Positions 27,119-33,326 of a stretch of DNA of 64,000 nt are shown here, one piece after another. Both the position numbers and the translations under genes were made by a program. The notes beneath the pieces were generated by a model. The model had not been told where the DNA came from. It saw only the letters and a list, made by a program, of their open reading frames with translations, and searched no databases. The DNA comes from Anderseniella sp. Alg231-50 (GTDB lineage: Bacteria > Pseudomonadota > Alphaproteobacteria > Rhizobiales > Aestuariivirgaceae): NCBI RefSeq assembly GCF_900149695.1, contig NZ_LT703003.1, forward strand, positions 2,361,200-2,425,199. The letters run 5' to 3'. Numbering within the stretch: position 1 is the stretch's first letter; each line of letters opens with the position of its first letter.

Positions 27119-27723
27119 GATGCCTCTCCTGGTTGCGCACCGGCGCTGCGCAACACCATTTTTGTATAAATGTCTTCAATTTCAGACAGGGATAACCGTC
27201 CGCGCGACCTGTACCAGGTGTTGACGCCGGTCAGCATGGCAATGATGGCCATGGCGCTGATCCGCGTATCAGTCAGGTCAAATTCACCGCTGGCACGTCC
27301 GTCATCGAGAATGCCGACAACAAACGCCTCGTAAGTTTTTCTCAGGTTTTCAACCCGCCGGAAATTGTCCGGCTCGAGATTGCGAAGTTCCATATAGGAG
27401 ATGAACACGGCATCCGAGCGGTCGATGTGATAGCGAATGTGAAACCGCGCAAACCGCTCCAGCGCCCTGTCCGCAGCCTCGTCCGCATCAGCCTCTTCCT
27501 TCCACGCCGCAATCAGGCTTTCCATGTGGGAAACCAGAAGATCCTCCAGCAGGGCCTGTTTGTTGGAAAAATGATTGTAGAGCGCGGCGGCCTGCACCCC
27601 GACTGCCCCGGCAATTTCGCGCATGGATACAGCTGCAAAGCCGCGCGCTGCAAACAGCTGCTCAGCGGCCGAGCGAATGCGCTCTGCCGTTTCAATGCCA
27701 ATACTGCCTGTGGTTCGGGCCAA
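27100..27723 (-). CDS. TetR family regulator of the leucine degradation operon
   Basis: A 207-aa regulator. The N-terminal helix-turn-helix ([50 protein letters not shown]) is a standard TetR domain, followed by a helical ligand-binding domain. The frame extends to 27810, but the extra residues would run across a near-perfect palindrome at 27738-27761. The TTG at 27723 is therefore preferred, although its ribosome site is weak (GCGAG). It probably represses itself and ivd-mccB-mccA and senses an acyl-CoA; that is inferred from the operon, not from its sequence. Confidence 0.82.
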   Translation of the reverse strand: MARTTGSIGIETAERIRSAAEQLFAARGFAAVSMREIAGAVGVQAAALYNHFSNKQALLEDLLVSHMESLIAAWKEEADADEAADRALERFARFHIRYHIDRSDAVFISYMELRNLEPDNFRRVENLRKTYEAFVVGILDDGRASGEFDLTDTRISAMAIIAMLTGVNTWYRSRGRLSLSEIEDIYTKMVLRSAGAQPGEASCLAAE

Positions 27724-27737
27724 AACAGACTCGCTAA

Positions 27738-27761
27738 TTAAATGAACGTACGTTAAATTAA
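27738..27761. promoter_or_regulatory. 24-bp imperfect palindrome, probable TetR operator
   Basis: The core AACGTACGTT (27745-27754) is a perfect 10-bp palindrome. Extending to 12 bp per arm gives 10 of 12 matching pairs. It lies 15 bp upstream of the preferred start of the TetR gene, in an AT-rich stretch unlike the surrounding coding DNA. Position, symmetry and composition suit an autoregulatory site for the leucine operon. Confidence 0.65.
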
Positions 27762-27849
27762 AGCTCAAACACAACCTGGAGTCAAGTGCGTAGCCGCCGC
27801 CTCTCAGCACATCTGGAAACTGGCTGTGGCAGAAATCGGGATGGGATGG

Positions 27850-28191
27850 CTACGCAGTATCCAGGGGATCAGGCCCGTACTCATTGTCCCCGATGGTCCC
27901 GGGCAGAATACCGAGATCGATGAGCGCCCATATAAAACCCACAAACGGGATAAGCAGCAGCAGGCACCACCAGCCGGATTTACCCCGGTCATGGCAGCGC
28001 TTTATGTGCAGCATGATGCCCCCGAGCCAGATGAGTATGCCGACAATGAAGGGTATCAGGCCATCCCGGCCAAGCAGAACCGCGCTTAACACCCATATAA
28101 CGACCAGGATTCCAATTCCTATCCACCATTGCTGCCTGCTGATACGCCCCTCGACCGATGTGAAAAGATAGGTCATATCGACATTGCCCAT
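27850..28191 (-). CDS. DUF805 family membrane protein
   Basis: A 113-aa inner membrane protein. LFTSVEGRISRQQWWIGI is the DUF805 N-terminal signature, followed by about four hydrophobic segments and the conserved RCHDRGKSGWW motif between them. The function of the family is unknown. ATG 28191 is chosen because GGGAG lies 8 nt upstream; the frame opens 12 codons earlier. It precedes nothing obvious on its strand, since the tetR operon starts beyond a short gap. It is divergent from argE. Confidence 0.8.
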   Translation of the reverse strand: MGNVDMTYLFTSVEGRISRQQWWIGIGILVVIWVLSAVLLGRDGLIPFIVGILIWLGGIMLHIKRCHDRGKSGWWCLLLLIPFVGFIWALIDLGILPGTIGDNEYGPDPLDTA

Positions 28192-28282
28192 GGCAGATCT
28201 CCCGAAATTCACAGTTTGACAATTCAAGGTCCCATGCTGTCATGATCGGTTGAGGCACACAACACGGACCTGATCACTGACC

Positions 28283-29446
28283 ATGGCGCACGACCAGCTT
28301 GAAAACACCGCCGACCTGTTGGGAAAGCTCATTGCCTTCCCTACAATCTCATCAGACAGCAATCTCCCACTGATCGCTTTTGCCGCCGAAAAACTGGAAA
28401 GGTTGGGCGCCAGCGTCCGGGTCTCGCCGGATGAATCCGGCACCAAGGCCAATCTGTTTGCGACGCTCGGGCCTGAGGCGGATGGCGGCATCGTTCTGTC
28501 GGGCCACTCCGACGTGGTGCCTGTGACGGGCCAGGACTGGACATCGGACCCGTTCTTGATGCGCGAGGAAGACGGCAGACTGTTTGGCCGCGGCGCCTGC
28601 GATATGAAAGGCTTCATCGCAGCCAGCCTCGCCATGGCGGAACACTACGCCGCCCTCCCCCTTGCCAGGCCCGTGCATTTTGCTTTCACCCACGACGAGG
28701 AAACCGGCTGCCTGGGTGCTCAGGCCCTCATCCGGGAACTGCGTGACATCGGCATGAAACCGGCTGCCTGCATCATCGGCGAGCCGACCCTGATGCGCAT
28801 CATCGAAGGTCATAAGGGGTGTTATGAATACACCGTGGAGTTTTCGGGCCTGGCGGGCCACGGCTCGGTACCGGAAGCCGGTGTAAGCGCCGTTGAGTAT
28901 GCGGTTCGGTATGTCAGCCATTTAATGTCATTGCGGCCGGAACTTGAGGCACGTTGCCCGGCAGCGTCACCATTCGATCCACCTCACACAACCTTGCAGG
29001 TCGGTCGTGTCGCCGGCGGCATCGCCCACAATGTCATTGCCGACAAGTGCACCGTCGACTGGGAAATGCGCCCCGTCCAGAACAGCGACGCCGATTTCGT
29101 CAAGGCCCGAATACGTGAGCATGTCGAGCATGATCTGCTGCCCGCCATGCGCGCCGTACACCCGGCCGCAGACATCGTGACCCATACGATGGGTGAAATT
29201 GCCGGGCTGGAAGCGATGCCGGACAGCGAAGCCGTTAAGCTGGTATATCAACTCACCGGCGCCAACACCTCGGACTTCGTATGCTTCGGCACCGAGGCCG
29301 GCCTGTTCCAGCAGATCGGTATTCCGGCGGTCGTGTGCGGGCCCGGTTCGATAGAACAGGCCCACAAACCCGATGAGTATGTCGAACTCGATCAACTGGA
29401 CCAGTGTCTTGGAATGCTGGACCGGCTCGGCGGCAAACTGGTCTAG
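28283..29446 (+). CDS. argE: Acetylornithine deacetylase-type M20 metallopeptidase
   Basis: A 387-aa M20-family hydrolase. SGHSDVVPVTGQDW holds the first metal His and catalytic Asp, GRGACDMKGF the bridging Asp, and THDEETGCLGAQ the general-base Glu. AGHGSVPEAGVSAVEYA belongs to the dimerisation domain and GPGSIEQAHKPDEYVELDQ is the C-terminal metal His. These fit the ArgE branch, which releases acetate from N-acetylornithine. Related M20 enzymes act on other N-acyl amino acids, so the substrate is probable rather than proved. It is convergent with the DapA-family gene. Confidence 0.83.
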   Translation: MAHDQLENTADLLGKLIAFPTISSDSNLPLIAFAAEKLERLGASVRVSPDESGTKANLFATLGPEADGGIVLSGHSDVVPVTGQDWTSDPFLMREEDGRLFGRGACDMKGFIAASLAMAEHYAALPLARPVHFAFTHDEETGCLGAQALIRELRDIGMKPAACIIGEPTLMRIIEGHKGCYEYTVEFSGLAGHGSVPEAGVSAVEYAVRYVSHLMSLRPELEARCPAASPFDPPHTTLQVGRVAGGIAHNVIADKCTVDWEMRPVQNSDADFVKARIREHVEHDLLPAMRAVHPAADIVTHTMGEIAGLEAMPDSEAVKLVYQLTGANTSDFVCFGTEAGLFQQIGIPAVVCGPGSIEQAHKPDEYVELDQLDQCLGMLDRLGGKLV

Positions 29447-29458
29447 AGCTGTTCCGGC

Positions 29459-30370
29459 TCAAATTCGCCAATCAGTCCCACCCTGCAGATTTACGGCTGC
29501 ATCGATCTTCCCTGCCAGGCTGTCACCGATCGGAAGCATGGGCAGTCGCACTTCCGGGCTGTCTATCAGTCCCTGGCGCCACAGCCAGTGCTTTACGGGT
29601 GCCGGACTAGGTTCTACAAACAGCAGCCGCGGGATATGAACGACCCTGTTCCACTTTTCCAGCGCAAGCTTTTGATGCCCGTTGTGCAGATCCTCGCAGA
29701 TTTCCAGATGCACGTGCGCCAGCACATGTGCACCAGTCAGAATCGCTCCTTTCGCTCCATGAACCATTGCGTTGTAGAAAAACGGATCCTCGCCGGTAAG
29801 AACCGAAAAGTCCTTCGGCGCGCACCTCAGCAGGTCATAGGACTGTTCCGGACTGCCGCAGCAATCCTTCAAGCCCACAATGTTTGGCAAGGCCGCCAGT
29901 TCCAGCATGGTTTCGTTCAGCACATTCACGCCCGTGCGATACGGGATATTGTAGATCATTATCGGACGCTCGGTACTACCGGCCAGGAACTCGTAATGCC
30001 GCTTCACCCCATCCTGCGACGGTCGCAAGTAATTGGGCCCGCTGATCAGATAGCCATCAATTGGCCAGTGTTTTGTTTGTTGAAATCGCTTTTCGACTTT
30101 TCGCGGATCGCTTCCCGACACACCCAGGTATATTGGCATCTCGCAACTGCAATGGCTGGTCTCGTCGGCGCAAACGGATGCCAGTCGCTCAAGCTCCGCA
30201 TCATCTAACGTTTGCCCTTCACCGGTGGTGGCGGCAAGCACGAAGCCTCGCAACCCGATGCTGGAGTAGTGCTTCACCAGTCTCCTGAGGGAACTCTCAT
30301 CCAGTTCACCAGCCTTGAAGGGCGTTATCAGCGGAATCCATATGCCGCTTGTCGTCGATTGAAAGGTCAT
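29459..30370 (-). CDS. DapA-family aldolase (4-hydroxy-tetrahydrodipicolinate synthase-like)
   Basis: A 303-aa TIM-barrel class I aldolase. ATTGEGQTL matches the DapA TTGE substrate loop, YNIPYRTGVN carries the catalytic Tyr, and IVGLKDCCG the Schiff-base Lys. It would condense or cleave pyruvate adducts; canonical DapA uses aspartate semialdehyde. Family members also include N-acetylneuraminate lyase and sugar-acid aldolases, and this may be a second DapA paralogue. GGAGATC precedes the ATG. An intrinsic terminator sits about 30 nt upstream of the start, with a possible promoter further upstream. Confidence 0.78.
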   Translation of the reverse strand: MTFQSTTSGIWIPLITPFKAGELDESSLRRLVKHYSSIGLRGFVLAATTGEGQTLDDAELERLASVCADETSHCSCEMPIYLGVSGSDPRKVEKRFQQTKHWPIDGYLISGPNYLRPSQDGVKRHYEFLAGSTERPIMIYNIPYRTGVNVLNETMLELAALPNIVGLKDCCGSPEQSYDLLRCAPKDFSVLTGEDPFFYNAMVHGAKGAILTGAHVLAHVHLEICEDLHNGHQKLALEKWNRVVHIPRLLFVEPSPAPVKHWLWRQGLIDSPEVRLPMLPIGDSLAGKIDAAVNLQGGTDWRI

Positions 30371-30400
30371 TTTGATCTCCTGTCGTGACCGGTGACAGGC

Positions 30401-30432
30401 AATAAAAAACCCCGTCCAAACCGGCGGGGTTT
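30401..30432 (-). terminator. Intrinsic terminator or attenuator upstream of the dapA-like gene
   Basis: On the minus strand AAACCCCG (30425-30432) pairs with CGGGGTTT (30407-30414) around a 10-nt loop and is followed by a run of six T (30404-30409). It lies 30 nt before the dapA-like start codon and 164 nt after the gentisate dioxygenase gene. It could end the upstream transcript or act as an attenuator in the dapA-like leader. Confidence 0.7.
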
Positions 30433-30537
30433 ACTTCGATCGTTACATTGATTTCGACATCACATAATGAACACAGTCCCCGAATTGAGGACCCGTTTCG
30501 AAATGCTTGATTTGAAGGTCATTGAAACCATGCCGGT

Positions 30538-30565
30538 ATATTACAGCTTGCCCGCAGTCGGTCAA
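30538..30565 (-). promoter_or_regulatory. Possible promoter for the dapA-like leader
   Basis: On the minus strand TTGACC (30560-30565) is followed after 16 nt by TAATAT (30538-30543). A transcript from here would carry about 160 nt of leader including the terminator hairpin. The match is moderate and there is no other support. Confidence 0.4.
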
Positions 30566-30595
30566 ACGGGAAACACGGAAATTTCGCCATCGATC

Positions 30596-31642
30596 CTAAT
30601 TGTTGCCGCGCCGTTCGCGCCACAAGCCGCATTTTTCCTGTACCGGCCGGTCGGAATAGCTGAATAGCACGGCATCTTCCGATGCCTCGTGCACAACCTC
30701 GCGCCAGGACGGTACGACGACAACGTCACGCGGCGACCAGTTGAAAATCTCGCCGTCCACAATGATGCGGCCCTTGCCCTCAACGCCGACGAACACCGTC
30801 GCGTCGGTAGACCGATAGGCTTGCGAAGTGAAGCTTTTCGGCAGCAATTGCAGGCAGGTGCCGATTGTCGGCATGGCCCAGCCGCCGTCGACCGGGTTGA
30901 CATACCGCATTTTAAGTCCGTGGCAGGGATCCCATTCTTCCTGCCGCTTCATCTGCTCGAGCGCCTCGCGCGATCGGTCATATGGGTAATTGAAGATCGG
31001 CGATGTCGGCGTCGCTTTCTCGTAGCCCAGCGGCAACATGTTCGCGCCATAACGCGCATTGGAGTCACCCTGCTGCTTGCTGATCGGCTGCTGGTCCTCG
31101 CCGAACCCTTCTGCGAATGAAGCATCGAGAAACTGCACCAGGGGAATGTCCAGGCCATCCAGCCAGAACACCGGTTCGTCACTGTCATTGCCGTGGTCAT
31201 GCCATTCCCAGTTGGGCGTAATGACAAAATCGCCATAGTGCATCTCGGTCTTTTCACCGCCGACTGCCGTATGCCCGCCGGATGCCTCCAGCACAAACCG
31301 CAATGCAGACTGGGTATGCCTGTGCGCAGGCGCGACCTCGCCGGGCATCACAAGCTGCACGCCGCAATACAGCGAGGTGGTGCATTTTGACGTCCCCTTC
31401 AAGCCGGGGTTTTCAAGGATCAGCACCCGGCGTTCGGCCTCCTTTGCGGTGATCAGGTCACCGGCCTCCAGCAACCTTGAGCGAACCCTGTCGTACTGCC
31501 ACATGAACGGTACACATTCGCTTTTCGGCTCCGGGGTGATGATAGCCCCCATGACAGACCAAAGCGCTGTCATGCTCTCAGGTTCGATTGCCTTGTAGAA
31601 CGCTTCACGCTGAGCTGTGTTTGAAACTGATGCCTGTGCCAT
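30596..31642 (-). CDS. Gentisate 1,2-dioxygenase
   Basis: A 348-aa two-cupin protein. The first cupin has PAHRHTQSALRFVLEASGGHTAVGGEKTEMHYGDFVITPNWEWHDHGN, with the iron-binding histidines of gentisate dioxygenases. The second, degenerate cupin follows near GRIIVDGEIFNWSPRDVVVVPSW. It cleaves gentisate to maleylpyruvate with Fe2+ and O2. ATG 31642 is supported by AGGTGAGA upstream; the frame opens 37 codons earlier inside the spacer and the neighbouring gene. It follows a flavin hydroxylase gene by 34 nt, and the two form a hydroxylation and ring-cleavage pair. Maleylpyruvate isomerase and hydrolase are not seen nearby. Confidence 0.85.
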   Translation of the reverse strand: MAQASVSNTAQREAFYKAIEPESMTALWSVMGAIITPEPKSECVPFMWQYDRVRSRLLEAGDLITAKEAERRVLILENPGLKGTSKCTTSLYCGVQLVMPGEVAPAHRHTQSALRFVLEASGGHTAVGGEKTEMHYGDFVITPNWEWHDHGNDSDEPVFWLDGLDIPLVQFLDASFAEGFGEDQQPISKQQGDSNARYGANMLPLGYEKATPTSPIFNYPYDRSREALEQMKRQEEWDPCHGLKMRYVNPVDGGWAMPTIGTCLQLLPKSFTSQAYRSTDATVFVGVEGKGRIIVDGEIFNWSPRDVVVVPSWREVVHEASEDAVLFSYSDRPVQEKCGLWRERRGNN

Positions 31643-31676
31643 TATCAATCTCACCTCGATGAATTCAGTCAATCTT

Positions 31677-32816
31677 TCAAATAGACAGCGAAACGCCGTG
31701 CGCTTCAAGTTGTGCCGTGAAACCCGGCGCAAAGCGGTGCAGCTTGTCAGCATCGAGCCTACCGGCGCGCCGAATGTAACTCAGTGCAAAAGGCCACGGC
31801 TCGAGTGTCATGTGCTGGTCAAATGCTTCATACCAGGCAGCAGATCTTGTCGCCGCACCGACGATCTTTTGCAGGGCCGGATGGCGGGCATCCTGAAAAT
31901 CCGCCAGTGCGTCGGGTATGTTCCAGTCGCTTGACTTGAGAGCATCGACCAGCGCGACCACATCTTCCAGGGCCAACCTCGTGCCTGATCCGATTGAGAA
32001 ATGCGCAGTGTGCAGGGCATCTCCGACCAGAACCTTGTTGCCCGAATAATACCGCTCGCATGTCAGGTTGGGAAACTGCCGCCAGGTTGAATTGTTATCC
32101 ACCAGCCGTGCACCATCAAGAACATCAGCGAACAGCTCTTCGCAAACGGCTCGCGTAGCATCAGCATCCAGCTCCGCAAACCCCGCCTCATGCCAGGTGG
32201 CATCGGTGGTTTCGATGATGAATGTGCTGCGGCCTGCCTGGTAGCGGTAGTGATGGGCATTGAACTTGCCCAGCCGGGTTTCAACGAAGCTCTGGGTGAG
32301 AGCATCAAACTCGCAATCCGCCCCGTACCAGATGAAGCGGTTGGACAGTGTTTCCATGCGCTCGCCGAACTCTTGCCTTCCAGATGCCCTGACGACCGAA
32401 TTGAGACCGTCTGCCCCGATGATCAGGTCTGCCGGTCCGAGATCTTCGGCGGTTTCGATGCGGGTTTCATAAACCGGTTCTATGCCGAGTTGCACGGCGC
32501 GCTGCTGCAGCAGCTTGAGCAGGTCAAGCCTCCCAATGGCCGAAAACCCGACACCGTCAATTGCAATGCGCTCACTCCTGTGCACCACCGCAATGTCGGA
32601 CCAGCGCTGCATGTGCGGTTCGATCAGGGCAGCAGTCTCTGCATCATCCTCGCGCAGGAAGCCCAGGGCCTGGTCGGAAAACACCACGCCAAACCCGAAT
32701 GTCGCATCACTTGAGTTCTGCTCGAATATGGAGATATCGATGTCCGGCCGCGCGCGCCGGATCAGGATGGCGGCATACAGGCCAGCGGGCCCCGCACCTG
32801 CGATGGACACACGCAT
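31677..32816 (-). CDS. FAD-dependent aromatic hydroxylase (salicylyl-CoA/aminobenzoyl-CoA hydroxylase-like)
   Basis: A 379-aa group A flavin monooxygenase. GAGPAGLYAAI is the FAD-binding motif, IIGADGLNSVVR the DG motif, and KVLVGDALHTAHFSIGSG the second FAD motif. The segment FGFGVVFSD resembles the N-terminal hydroxylase domain of salicylyl-CoA 5-hydroxylase and 2-aminobenzoyl-CoA monooxygenase. With gentisate dioxygenase next to it, 5-hydroxylation of salicylate, salicylyl-CoA or a 3-hydroxybenzoate-type substrate to gentisate is the best guess. No CoA ligase is adjacent. It lies only 10 nt downstream of the cyclic-nucleotide-binding gene. Confidence 0.75.
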   Translation of the reverse strand: MRVSIAGAGPAGLYAAILIRRARPDIDISIFEQNSSDATFGFGVVFSDQALGFLREDDAETAALIEPHMQRWSDIAVVHRSERIAIDGVGFSAIGRLDLLKLLQQRAVQLGIEPVYETRIETAEDLGPADLIIGADGLNSVVRASGRQEFGERMETLSNRFIWYGADCEFDALTQSFVETRLGKFNAHHYRYQAGRSTFIIETTDATWHEAGFAELDADATRAVCEELFADVLDGARLVDNNSTWRQFPNLTCERYYSGNKVLVGDALHTAHFSIGSGTRLALEDVVALVDALKSSDWNIPDALADFQDARHPALQKIVGAATRSAAWYEAFDQHMTLEPWPFALSYIRRAGRLDADKLHRFAPGFTAQLEAHGVSLSI

Positions 32817-32826
32817 TTAACGCCGG

Positions 32827-33294
32827 CTACCCCTTCGACAGCTTGTTCAGTTCGGCCCGTGCCGCAGACAAATCCGCCGTCGTTGCGGCCAACCGCTCTG
32901 CCAGCACCTTCATGAGGTCGATCGCCATTGCAGGAAATTCCTTCAGCAGCTTGAGCAATTGCTCCTTCTCGATACACAGTGTTTCCAGCTTGGTGGCGGC
33001 ACGCACGCTTGCGGTTCGCGGTACATCACACAAAATGGCGATTTCACCGATAACGTCATTCTCGCCAAGCGTCGCCACGACCACGTCACTGCCATTGATT
33101 TTGACAATGACCTCCGCCTTTCCGCACAGCACAACATAGGCTGCATCACCGGAATCGTTCTGGTTGAACAGCATATCGCCTTCGGTAAAAGTCAGGCGTT
33201 GCGACGTAAAGGCCAGCAGTTTCAGCTGGCTCGGTTGCAGCCCGGCAAACAGTGATACATTGCCAAGCATCTCGACTTCATCATTAAGCGCCAT
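32827..33294 (-). CDS. Stand-alone cyclic nucleotide-binding domain protein
   Basis: A 155-aa protein consisting almost entirely of one cNMP-binding beta-roll. GDMLFNQNDSGDAAYVVLCGKAEVIV forms the strands, and the phosphate-binding cassette reads GENDVIGEIAILCDVPRTASV, with the G-E and R-T residues expected for cAMP or cGMP binding. There is no helix-turn-helix, so it is not a Crp-type regulator. GGGAG precedes the ATG. It lies 32 nt after the large ABC gene, suggesting it senses a cyclic nucleotide and acts on that exporter-like protein. A class III cyclase is encoded 14 kb away. Confidence 0.85.
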   Translation of the reverse strand: MALNDEVEMLGNVSLFAGLQPSQLKLLAFTSQRLTFTEGDMLFNQNDSGDAAYVVLCGKAEVIVKINGSDVVVATLGENDVIGEIAILCDVPRTASVRAATKLETLCIEKEQLLKLLKEFPAMAIDLMKVLAERLAATTADLSAARAELNKLSKG

Positions 33295-33326
33295 AATTTT
33301 CTCCCTGTCGGCGCAGATCGCTGCTG

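Noticed and set aside
27724-27810. N-terminal extension of the TetR regulator
   Set aside because: It would translate the palindrome and an AT-rich promoter-like stretch, and the helix-turn-helix begins well after the TTG at 27723.
30460-30531. 23-codon possible leader peptide before the dapA-like gene
   Set aside because: Its start would lie at the predicted transcription start, and it shows no enrichment for any amino acid expected in attenuation control.
30467-30667. 66-codon plus-strand frame between the dapA-like and gentisate genes
   Set aside because: It runs into the 3' end of the gentisate dioxygenase gene on the other strand, has no ribosome site and no recognisable sequence.
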